Source of the DNA: Corallococcus sp. AS-1-6 | GTDB lineage: Bacteria > Myxococcota > Myxococcia > Myxococcales > Myxococcaceae | Length of the DNA stretch: 64,000 nt | Reading direction: 5' to 3' | Assembly: GCF_020037015.1 (NCBI RefSeq) | Contig: NZ_JAIQDE010000041.1 | Location: 1-64,000 of the forward strand | In this document: piece after piece, positions 53,221-61,094 of the stretch | Layout: each line of letters starts with the position of its first letter | Position numbering within the stretch: position 1 is the first letter of the stretch | Position numbers and translations under genes: made by a program | The notes under the pieces: model-generated | Databases searched by the model: none | Seen by the model: only the letters and a program-made list of their open reading frames with translations | What the model was told of the DNA's origin: nothing

Positions 53221-53276
53221 GTGCCGCACCACCTTGGGCCAGGCCGGCGGCCCAATGACATGCAGAGGGGGATGCA

Positions 53277-53789
53277 ATGAAAGCAATCAATGTGGGTAGG
53301 GGATTCGTGCGCGCGCTGTCGATGATGGCGCTGCTGTGGGGTGTCGTGGTCGCGGCGCAGGCCGCGGCCCCGCTGTACACGGTGGTCGTGACCACGCCGC
53401 CGCTGACGGGCGCCACGCATGACACGGTGGTGGCCTCCGTGGTGGAGGCGGGCACCCTGCGGGCGCCGACGATGGTGCCCGTGACCCTGCGCATCCTGGA
53501 TGCACACGACGTCGTGCTCGCGACCGTCACGGGGACCGTGAGCTCGGGATCCCCGTTGCGGGTGAGCGCCCGCGCTCCCTCCTCGGACGGGGTCCGCGCG
53601 CAGCTCGTCCTGCCGGCGGGCGCGGAGAAGATGGCCGCGGGTGTCCTGGTCCTCGAGCGGGCGGGGCTTGCGGCGGAGCCGCCTCCCCAAAGCACCTCCT
53701 GCGAGATTACCCTCTACACCTACGACCCGGCGACGGGCATGCCGGAGCCTGTCACGGCCATGGGCGGATGCGTGGCGGAGACCCTCTGA
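53277..53789 (+). CDS. Secreted small protein in the sigma/CHAT operon
   Basis: A 170-aa protein with a signal peptide (residues ~1-30, ending AAQAAA) and a beta-rich mature region (YTVVVTTPPLTGATHDTVVAS). It has two cysteines near the C-terminus (around SCEITLY and GGCVAETL) that may form a disulfide. I do not recognise the family. Position between the anti-sigma and CHAT genes suggests a shared pathway. Confidence 0.65.
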   Translation: MKAINVGRGFVRALSMMALLWGVVVAAQAAAPLYTVVVTTPPLTGATHDTVVASVVEAGTLRAPTMVPVTLRILDAHDVVLATVTGTVSSGSPLRVSARAPSSDGVRAQLVLPAGAEKMAAGVLVLERAGLAAEPPPQSTSCEITLYTYDPATGMPEPVTAMGGCVAETL

Positions 53790-53790
53790 G

Positions 53791-56667
53791 GTGACCGGAA
53801 GGCGGCGACAGCGCATGGGACGACGGGGCGGCTTCACCCTGGTGGTGGGGCTGGCCCTGTGCGTCCCCGAGCGGGCCGCCGCCTCCGCGGAGCCCTCCGG
53901 ACTCACCAGGTGCGAGGAGGGCTTCAACGCCCACCCGGAGGACTCCGACGCGGCGATGTGCTTCTACCGGAGCGCCCAGGGGCCCGCGGGGCGCGACGAG
54001 GCCCGGCGCAGGCTCCAGGGCCTCATCGCGCGGCACCCGGACCGCCCGTGGCTCACGCTGGTGCTCGGCCACGTGGAGCTGCTGTCCGAGCCCGTGCTGG
54101 CGGAGGCGTCGTACCGCCGCGCGGCGCTCGCCTTCCGCGACCTGGGGGACGCGGAGGGCGAGGTGATGGCCGGCATCAACCTGCGCAGCGTGCTGGGGAT
54201 GCGCGGCCAGACGGAGGAGGCGCACCAGTGGGTTCTGCGGGTGGGTGAGGTGGCCCGGGCCTCCGGGGACCCCCGGCTGGAGGTGCGCGCGCTCATCCTG
54301 GAGGCGGCCGAACTCTCCGACCTGGGACAAGACCTGGGACGCGCCTACCGCCTGCTCAAGCGCGCGGAGGTGCTCACCTTCCCGGACGGCACGGACGGCA
54401 TGAAGAAGCAGTTGCTCAGCCCGCTGGCCACGGTGAGCTTGAACCTGGGGCGCTTCGACGAGGCGCAGGACCTGTATGCACGGCTCGCGGAGCTGGCGGA
54501 GCGCACGAAGGACGCGGGCACGGAGGCGCGGGTGCGCTTCGCGCTCGCGAACCTCGCCTGGCGGCGGCGCGAGGAGCATCCCGAACCCGGGGGCCGGCCG
54601 GAGCTGATGCGGCTCGCGAGGGAGGCGCTCGCGGCGTCCCAACGCGCGGGCAGCAAGGCCTTCGAGACGATGTCGCTGCGCCTCGTGGCGGAGCTGCTGG
54701 GGGACGAGCCCGGGGAGCGGAGGGAAGCGGAGGACGCCCTGGGCCGCTGTATCGACATCGCCCGGGAGAAGGACCTGCCCGAGCGGCGCATCTCCTGTCT
54801 GTGGACGCGCGCCGAGCGCCGGGCCGCGGTGGATGCGGCCGCCGCGTGGCGCGACGTGGACGAGGCCCTGGCCCTGGCCGCCGAGCACGACAACCCGCTC
54901 TACCTCGCCTCCGCCTGGCGGGCACGGGCGACGGTGGCCTTCCGAACGCGGCCACTGCCGGAGGCCCTGGGCGAGGCGGAGCGCGCGCTCGACGCGGTGG
55001 AGGTGCTGCGTCAGTGGCAGCGGGATGCCACCAGCCAGGCCGAGCTCTTCTCCGGCTGGGCCAGCGACTACCACCGGCTCGCGGGCCGCACCCTGGAGGC
55101 CGGAGAAGCCTCCGCCGTGCCACCCCGCGAGGCCCTGGAGCGCGCCTTCGCGGTGAGCGAGCGCCTGCGGGCGAGGACGTTGTTCGAGGCCCTGGTGGCC
55201 TCCCGCGCGCTCGCGATGCAAGCAGAGGCACCGGAGCAACGGAAGGCGCGCGACGGCGTGCTGCGCAGCCTGTCCGTCACCCAGAGGCGGCTGCTGGAAC
55301 CGGCGCTGTCCGCGTCCGAGCGCAAGGGGCTGTTGGGAGAGCTCCAGGAGCTGGAGCGCCGCGAACGCGAGCTGCGTCCGGCGGCCCGGCGCGCGGAGCT
55401 CCCGTTCGCGTCGCTCGCCGCGACCGAGCAGGGCCTGGGCGAGGAGGAGGCCCTGCTCGTCTTCCTCGCGGGCACGGACCACGACCTCCAGGGCGAGCGC
55501 GCGGGAGGCGCGTGGGTGATGGCGGTGACGCGCGAGGGCACGCGCGCGTACCGCATCCCGGAGCGAGCACGGCTGCGCCCCTCGGTGGCGCTCCTGTCGG
55601 GGCTCATCGAGCGCCGCGATGGTTCAGAGGCCGCCGCCGCCGCGGCGCTGTACGCGCAACTGCTCGCCCCGGCGCTGCGGGACCTTCCGCCAAGGGTGTC
55701 GCGCCTGCTGCTCGTGCCGGATGGCCCGCTGCACGACCTGCCCTTCGCCGCGCTGCGGGAGCACGCGGACGGCCCGCCGTTGATGACCCGGTACGAGCTG
55801 GCGCGGGTGCCCTCCGCGAGCCTGCTCCACTACTGGCGCGCGCAGCCCGCACGGCCTCCCGAGGGCGAGGCCCTGGTCCTGGCGGATCCCGACCGGAGCG
55901 ACACCCTTCAGGGCACGCAAGTGGCCTCCGCGAGAGGCGGCATGTTCCTGGAGACCGCGAGCCTGGGCGCGCTTCCGGAGGCGCGACGCGAAGGCCGCTC
56001 CGTGAGCGAGTCCCTGGAGGACACGGGCGTGAAGCCCCGGCTGCTCATGGGCGCGGAAGCCTCCGAGCAGGCCCTCAAGGCGGCCCGCTGGGACGCGGTG
56101 CGCATCCTCCACATGGCCGCGCACGCGGTCGTGGACGTCGAGTCCCCCGAGCGCTCCGCCCTGGTGCTGGCCCCGGGCGAGGCAGGGGAGGACGGCCTGC
56201 TCCAGCCGAGGGAGATCGCGGAGCTGCGGCTGCGGGACGCGCTGGTGGTGCTCTCCAGTTGCCGGGGCGCCTCGGGCGCGCTGCTCGCGGGCGAAGGGGT
56301 GCTGAGCCTCGCGCGGGCCTTCTTCGAGTCGGGAGCGCGAGCGGTGGTGGCCAGCCTGTGGCCCATGCGCGACGCCGAGGCCGCGGCGCTGCTGGAGCGC
56401 TACTACCGGCACCTGGCGAAGGGGCGGGACGCGGCGTCGGCGCTGCGCGAAGCCCAGCGCGAGGCCTGGGAGGATGGCGAGCCCGCGGCCATGTGGGCCG
56501 GGCTGGGGGTGATGGGGGACGCGGCGCTGGTGCCGGTGCGGCCCGCCGCCGGGGGCACGGGGCCGGGTGTCCTCGTGGGGGTGTCCGTGGGGGCGGGCCT
56601 GCTGGGGCTGTTGGGATTCGGGGTCCACCGCGCGCGCCGGAAGCGGGGGAGCGGGCAGGCGGCGTGA
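53791..56667 (+). CDS. TPR-CHAT protease (caspase-like, membrane-anchored)
   Basis: A 958-aa protein. A short N-terminal signal-like stretch is followed by TPR-like helical repeats to about residue 520, a coiled-coil linker, and a CHAT domain with the catalytic dyad H778 (HMAAHAVVD) and C824 (VLSSCRGASG). A C-terminal membrane helix ends in RARRKR (residues ~933-955). CHAT proteases cleave proteins after a TPR-sensed trigger. It starts at GTG 53791, one base after the previous stop; ATG 53815 is the alternative. It ends the sigma/anti-sigma operon. Confidence 0.85.
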   Translation: MTGRRRQRMGRRGGFTLVVGLALCVPERAAASAEPSGLTRCEEGFNAHPEDSDAAMCFYRSAQGPAGRDEARRRLQGLIARHPDRPWLTLVLGHVELLSEPVLAEASYRRAALAFRDLGDAEGEVMAGINLRSVLGMRGQTEEAHQWVLRVGEVARASGDPRLEVRALILEAAELSDLGQDLGRAYRLLKRAEVLTFPDGTDGMKKQLLSPLATVSLNLGRFDEAQDLYARLAELAERTKDAGTEARVRFALANLAWRRREEHPEPGGRPELMRLAREALAASQRAGSKAFETMSLRLVAELLGDEPGERREAEDALGRCIDIAREKDLPERRISCLWTRAERRAAVDAAAAWRDVDEALALAAEHDNPLYLASAWRARATVAFRTRPLPEALGEAERALDAVEVLRQWQRDATSQAELFSGWASDYHRLAGRTLEAGEASAVPPREALERAFAVSERLRARTLFEALVASRALAMQAEAPEQRKARDGVLRSLSVTQRRLLEPALSASERKGLLGELQELERRERELRPAARRAELPFASLAATEQGLGEEEALLVFLAGTDHDLQGERAGGAWVMAVTREGTRAYRIPERARLRPSVALLSGLIERRDGSEAAAAAALYAQLLAPALRDLPPRVSRLLLVPDGPLHDLPFAALREHADGPPLMTRYELARVPSASLLHYWRAQPARPPEGEALVLADPDRSDTLQGTQVASARGGMFLETASLGALPEARREGRSVSESLEDTGVKPRLLMGAEASEQALKAARWDAVRILHMAAHAVVDVESPERSALVLAPGEAGEDGLLQPREIAELRLRDALVVLSSCRGASGALLAGEGVLSLARAFFESGARAVVASLWPMRDAEAAALLERYYRHLAKGRDAASALREAQREAWEDGEPAAMWAGLGVMGDAALVPVRPAAGGTGPGVLVGVSVGAGLLGLLGFGVHRARRKRGSGQAA

Positions 56668-56711
56668 ATCCGGAGCGGCCGGCGGGGCGTGCGCGGTAGG
56701 GTGCCGGGGCG

Positions 56712-57500
56712 ATGAGTGACGCGAGCCGTGAGCCGGCGCCGAAGCTGACCCTCGAGGTGCGGGACCTGCACAAGTCGTTTGGCGGGCAGGCGGCGCTGCG
56801 GGGCGTGGACCTGGTGGTGCCGGAGGGTACGACCTGCGTGCTGATGGGCGTGTCCGGTTCGGGCAAGACGGTGCTGATGAAGCACATCATGGGCCTGATG
56901 CGGCCGGACCGGGGCGTGGTGCTGGTGGAGGGCGAGGAGGTGGCGAAGATGAACGAGCCCGAGCTCAACCAGATGCGCCGCAAGCTGGGCATCCTCTTCC
57001 AGGCGAACGCGCTGTTCGACTCGCTGAACGTCTTCGACAACGTGGCGTTCCCGCTGCGCGAGCGCACGAAGATGTCCGAGCCGGACATCACCAAGACGGT
57101 GAACGAGACGCTGGGGAAGGTGGGCCTGTCGCACGCGGCCACGCGCTTCCCGGGAGAGCTGTCCGGCGGCATGCAGAAGCGCGTGGGCTTCGCGCGAGCG
57201 ACCATCCTCCAGCCGAAGATCCTGCTCTACGACGACCCCACGGCGGGCCTGGATCCGCTCACCACGGCGGCGGTGAACGAGATCATCACCACGGGCAAGC
57301 AGCAGTTGGGCGCCACGTCGCTGGTGATTACGCCGGACGTGGCCTCCGCCTTCGGCATGGCGGACAACCTGGCGCTGATGCACGAGGGCCGCGTGGTGGA
57401 GTACGGCCCGCCGGACCACTTCCGCCAGTCGCAGCATCCAGAGGTGAAGGCCTTCCTGCGCAACTGGCTGCGCAGGCGCTCCGCGCGGACGCAGGCCTGA
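56712..57500 (+). CDS. MlaF-like ABC ATPase with altered catalytic residues
   Basis: A 262-aa ABC ATPase of the lipid-transport (MlaF/Ttg2A) type. Walker A is GVSGSGKT (46-53), the signature LSGGMQKR (150-157), and Walker B LLYDDP. The residue after the Walker B aspartate is D175 where Glu is expected, and the switch-loop His is replaced by P208 (ITPD). ATP hydrolysis is therefore probably weak or absent. No permease (MlaE) or MCE gene is beside it. Confidence 0.82.
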   Translation: MSDASREPAPKLTLEVRDLHKSFGGQAALRGVDLVVPEGTTCVLMGVSGSGKTVLMKHIMGLMRPDRGVVLVEGEEVAKMNEPELNQMRRKLGILFQANALFDSLNVFDNVAFPLRERTKMSEPDITKTVNETLGKVGLSHAATRFPGELSGGMQKRVGFARATILQPKILLYDDPTAGLDPLTTAAVNEIITTGKQQLGATSLVITPDVASAFGMADNLALMHEGRVVEYGPPDHFRQSQHPEVKAFLRNWLRRRSARTQA

Positions 57501-57565
57501 CGGAAGTTCGAGTAGGCTTGAGGGGCCCGGGGGCCGGCGGGTTCGTGATGGAAGCAGGAGTCCGC

Positions 57566-58543
57566 ATGTCCCGAGGCAAGCTGCGTCCCGTGTTCAAGCG
57601 TCTGTGGTTGCTCGCGCCCGTCGCCACGTTGGGGGTGGGGTGTTCCTCGACGTGGGGATGTGATCCGGATGAGAACTGGAGCCAGCAGAACTCCCCCCTC
57701 CCCGCCACCCTGCGTGACGGAAGCGTCCCCACGAAGGACACCTCCTGCGAGGCGCTGTGCGATGCGCTCGGGGCCAGGACGCCCTGCTCCCGCGTCACGG
57801 AGGAAGGAGCGGACGGCAGCGTCGTCGAGTCGGTGAACTGCGAGGCCCAATTCCTCTGTGAGGGGCGCAGGCCGGAAGGCCTGTGCAGCGACGGCGCGGT
57901 GGCTTCGGAGACGCCCGCGCTGGGAGCGCTCTTCGCGAGGATGGCGCACCTGGAGGCCGCGTCCGTGCCGGCCTTCGAAAGGCTCGCGCAAGAGCTGGCC
58001 GAGCACGGGGCCCCGGAGCGCCTGGTGCGGGCCGCCACGCGTTCCGCGAAGGACGAGGTCCGCCACGCGGAGGCGATGGAGTCGCTGGCCCGCCGTCACG
58101 GAGCGCCGATGCCGGAGCTGAAGGTGGCGCCGTTCCAGGCGCGGTCCCTGGAGGCGCTCGCCATCGAGAACGCGGTGGAGGGCTGCGTGCGCGAAACCTA
58201 CGGCGCGCTGCTGGCGGGCTGGCAGGCCCGGAGCGCGGAGGACGCGCGGGTGCGCGAGTCCCTGGGAGCCATCGCCCCGGACGAGCTGAGGCACGCGGAG
58301 CTGTCCTGGGCCATCCACGCATGGGCGCTGGAGCGACTGTCCCCGGAGGCCCGCGAGCGAGTGGACTCAGCCCGCCGCGAAGCCTGGCGCGAACTGGAGC
58401 AGGACGCGGCCTCCAGCCACGTGCCGGACGAAGTGGCCCGCCACGCAGGACTGCCCTCCGCGGACGTGGCCCGCAGGCTTGTCAGGGAGCTGGCGTCCGA
58501 GCTGATGCCTGAAGCCCTGGCCTGGCTGGAACCAATAGATTGA
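57566..58543 (+). CDS. Ferritin-like lipoprotein (putative diiron)
   Basis: A 325-aa lipoprotein. The signal ends in a lipobox at C26 (TLGVGC), then comes a Cys-rich linker (residues ~30-110, eight cysteines), then a ferritin-like four-helix region with E130 (HLEAAS), E164-x-x-H167 (DEVRHAE), E205 and E240-x-x-H243 (DELRHAE). This matches a diiron site. AGGAG at 57556-57560 supports the ATG at 57566. Its stop codon forms part of the HipBA inverted repeat. Function unknown. Confidence 0.75.
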   Translation: MSRGKLRPVFKRLWLLAPVATLGVGCSSTWGCDPDENWSQQNSPLPATLRDGSVPTKDTSCEALCDALGARTPCSRVTEEGADGSVVESVNCEAQFLCEGRRPEGLCSDGAVASETPALGALFARMAHLEAASVPAFERLAQELAEHGAPERLVRAATRSAKDEVRHAEAMESLARRHGAPMPELKVAPFQARSLEALAIENAVEGCVRETYGALLAGWQARSAEDARVRESLGAIAPDELRHAELSWAIHAWALERLSPEARERVDSARREAWRELEQDAASSHVPDEVARHAGLPSADVARRLVRELASELMPEALAWLEPID

Positions 58544-58576
58544 TTTTAGCTGGTCGCTGGAGTCAATCTATTGGTT
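58530..58576. promoter_or_regulatory. HipBA operator: perfect 14-bp inverted repeat
   Basis: AACCAATAGATTGA (58530-58543) and TCAATCTATTGGTT (58563-58576) are perfect complements separated by 19 bases. The left arm overlaps the stop codon of the upstream lipoprotein gene and the right arm overlaps the TTG start of hipB. This AT-rich patch stands out against the surrounding high-GC sequence. Confidence 0.8.
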
Positions 58577-58924
58577 GTGCCGCGCCAGAATCTATCCGAA
58601 GACACAACGCCCTTCGCCGTGGCCCGGGCCATCACCACGCTGGGACAGAACATCGCACGCGCCCGGATCCGGCGTGGGCTCCGGCAACTGGATCTCGCGA
58701 AGAAGACGGGCCTGGCGCTCGGCACCATCCGTCGAATCGAGGAGGGAAGCCCCACCACGGCGCTCAGCGCCTACTTCACGGTTCTCTGGGCGCTGGGGCT
58801 CGAGCGCGAGTTCAACGGCCTGGCCTCGCCAGACCGGGATGAAGAGGGCAAGACGCTGGAGTCCGCGCGTCAGCCCGCGCGGGTGGATCTCAAGTCAAAG
58901 GGAGGACTCGATGGCGACTTCTGA
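58571..58924 (+). CDS. hipB: HipB-like XRE-family antitoxin
   Basis: A 117-aa protein. An XRE helix-turn-helix (about residues 25-80: NIARARIRRGLRQLDLAKKT, then LALGTIRRIEEG) is followed by a charged tail. It should repress its own promoter via the inverted repeat and neutralise HipA. The start is TTG 58571 with GGAG eight bases upstream (58559-58562); GTG 58577 is the alternative. It overlaps hipA by 14 bp. Confidence 0.78.
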   Translation: MVVPRQNLSEDTTPFAVARAITTLGQNIARARIRRGLRQLDLAKKTGLALGTIRRIEEGSPTTALSAYFTVLWALGLEREFNGLASPDRDEEGKTLESARQPARVDLKSKGGLDGDF

Positions 58925-60167
58925 TCCGTCCGGTTGCTACGTGTACCTCCAGCTTCCGGCCTCGCTCGACGTCGTGACCTGCGGGCGCTACGTGCAGCAG
59001 GACGGCGTGGGGCAGTTCGTCTACGGCAGGAGCTACCTGGCCAACCCTCGCGCTGTCGCGCTGGATCCCTTCGAGCTGCCATTGCGTGAAGGCGTCTTCA
59101 CGACAGCGAGGCTGGGCGGCATCTTCGGTCCGCTGCGAGACGCTTCCCCGGATGCCTGGGGGCGCAGGGTCATCGAGCGGCAGTTGGGACGCGGAGACCT
59201 GAACGAGGTCGGCTTCCTGCTCAACTCGCCGGAGGACCGCGCGGGCGCGCTGTCGTTCGGGGAGAGCACCACGCCGCCCGCTCCCGTTCATCAGTTCAAC
59301 AAGGTGCTCCAGTTGCGGCAGTTGCTGGAGGAGGCAAGCCGCGTCGAGCAGGGGCTGCCGCCGTCGCCCCAAATCGACGCGCTGGTGCAGCCAGGCAGCT
59401 CCATGGGCGGCGCGCGTCCCAAGAACGTCGTCGAGGACGATGACGGCTTGTGGATCGCCAAGTTCCCATCGCGAAGCGACCGGTGGAACAACGCCGTGGT
59501 CGAGCACGGCATGCTGGAACTCGCACGGGAGTGTGGACTTCGCGCGGCGTTCGGGAAGCTCATCCGGGTCGCGGGGCAGGACGTGCTCCTGGTGCGCAGG
59601 TTCGACCGGGAGCGGACGGGGCCGAACTACCTGCGCCACCGGATGGTCAGTGCCTTGACGGTGCTCCGTGCGGATGAAGATCCGCGAGCGGATCCGCGCG
59701 AGCGCAGGAGCTGGTCATACCTGCTGCTGGCGGATGAATTGAAACGCTGGGTTCGCGACCCGGACGAGGACCTGCGCGAGCTGTTCTCCCGGATGGTGTT
59801 CAACGCGCTCATTTCGAACATCGATGACCATCCCCGGAACCATGCGCTCATCGCCCCCGACGCCCACTGGAATCTGTCGCCCGCCTATGACCTGACCCCT
59901 GCACCCCAGGCCAGCACGGAGCGCGACCTGGCGATGGAGGTGGGAAGCGCCCAGCATCGCCGCGCCAACCGGCGCAACCTCTTGAGCGAGTGCGTCCGCT
60001 TCCGGCTGTCCAGGGACGAGGCCACCCGGATCATCGACGAGATGAAGACCCGCGTCTCGGCCCGCTGGCGCGACGTCGTCAGCCAAAGCGGTGGCACGGA
60101 AGCGGACCTGAAGGCCATCGAGCGAGCCTTCGACTACGAAGGCTTCGAGTACGGTACGGAGTCCTGA
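58911..60167 (+). CDS. hipA: HipA-family serine/threonine kinase toxin
   Basis: A 418-aa protein of normal HipA length with a complete kinase core: ATP-binding K184 (WIAKFPS), the catalytic loop D305-D-H-P-R-N310, and metal-binding D327 (PAYDLTP). The Gly/Ser loop GSSMGGARPK (162-171) is where HipA proteins self-phosphorylate. Family members phosphorylate aminoacyl-tRNA synthetases or other targets to stop growth; the target here is unknown. GGGAGGA upstream supports the ATG at 58911. Confidence 0.88.
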   Translation: MATSDPSGCYVYLQLPASLDVVTCGRYVQQDGVGQFVYGRSYLANPRAVALDPFELPLREGVFTTARLGGIFGPLRDASPDAWGRRVIERQLGRGDLNEVGFLLNSPEDRAGALSFGESTTPPAPVHQFNKVLQLRQLLEEASRVEQGLPPSPQIDALVQPGSSMGGARPKNVVEDDDGLWIAKFPSRSDRWNNAVVEHGMLELARECGLRAAFGKLIRVAGQDVLLVRRFDRERTGPNYLRHRMVSALTVLRADEDPRADPRERRSWSYLLLADELKRWVRDPDEDLRELFSRMVFNALISNIDDHPRNHALIAPDAHWNLSPAYDLTPAPQASTERDLAMEVGSAQHRRANRRNLLSECVRFRLSRDEATRIIDEMKTRVSARWRDVVSQSGGTEADLKAIERAFDYEGFEYGTES

Positions 60168-60176
60168 ACCCACGGC

Positions 60177-61094
60177 TCAGAGCGGCGGCAGCTTCTCCAG
60201 GAAGCCCGAGCGGGACAGCCACAGCATCAGCGCGAAGCTGATGGTGTTGAAGGCCGCGTGGGCCACGATGAGCGGCAGCAGCCGCCCCCGGTACCAGAGG
60301 ACGAAGCCGAACCAGGCGCCCATCACGAACGTCTGGAAGACCGCGAGCGTGCCCTCGTAGAAGTGCCCCACGGAGAAGAGGACCGCCGCCACCAGGATGG
60401 CCGGCACCCAGCCTCCCAGCACCACCTTCAGCCGGGGCACCAGGAAGCCTCGGAAGACGAACTCCTCGAAGCCCGTCACCACCACCATGATGGCCGCGAA
60501 CGCCGGGACGCCCAGCCCCGTGTCCAGCAGCGCCGCCGCCACGTCCTTGCGCGCCGCCAGCTCCTGGCCCGCCAGCTTCAGCGCCACCGCGACCGCCGCC
60601 AGCGGCACGGACACCGCCAGGTGCACCACGTACGTGCCCGCCAGCACCACCCCGCCCAGCAAGAGCTCGCGCGCCCAGCCCTCGCGCACCAGCCCCACCT
60701 GCGCGGGGCCCTGGCCGTCACGCCACAGCAGCACCGCCACCAGCAGGCACATGCCCAGCGCCCGGATGACCAGCGGCGCCATGGACAGCGAGAAGCCCTT
60801 GTTCATCTCCGCGTCCGACGCCACCCACGCGCCCGCGCCCGCGCCGCCCAGCGCCACCACCAGCCCCAGCACGCCCCACCACCCTCCCCGGCGAGAGGAC
60901 TCCCAGGGCCGCAGGAGCATCAGCCCCCACGCCAGCAGCGCCAGCTCCACCGCCACGGCGGCCCCCCGGCCCAGCCGGGCCACCGACGAGGGCCCCAGCA
61001 CGGCGAAGAACACGAACGCGGCCTCCGCCAGCGCCTGGCGCTTCGGCGGGGCCTTCTCCAGCAGGACGGCGACATCACCACGCAGCGGCGTCAT
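60177..61094 (-). CDS. CPBP-family intramembrane glutamic protease
   Basis: A 305-aa, multi-pass membrane protein. The CPBP (type II CAAX-protease-like) motifs are all present: EEFVFRG, FSVGH and HAAFN. Its ATG overlaps the stop of the EEP/papain-fold gene (ATGA), so it is translationally coupled to it. It may process or export that protein, or act as its partner or immunity. Substrate unknown. Confidence 0.82.
   Translation of the reverse strand: MTPLRGDVAVLLEKAPPKRQALAEAAFVFFAVLGPSSVARLGRGAAVAVELALLAWGLMLLRPWESSRRGGWWGVLGLVVALGGAGAGAWVASDAEMNKGFSLSMAPLVIRALGMCLLVAVLLWRDGQGPAQVGLVREGWARELLLGGVVLAGTYVVHLAVSVPLAAVAVALKLAGQELAARKDVAAALLDTGLGVPAFAAIMVVVTGFEEFVFRGFLVPRLKVVLGGWVPAILVAAVLFSVGHFYEGTLAVFQTFVMGAWFGFVLWYRGRLLPLIVAHAAFNTISFALMLWLSRSGFLEKLPPL

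Noticed and set aside
56712..57500. Calling a complete Mla lipid-transport operon
   Set aside because: Only the ATPase is present; the flanking genes code for a CHAT protease and a ferritin-like lipoprotein, with no permease or MCE protein.
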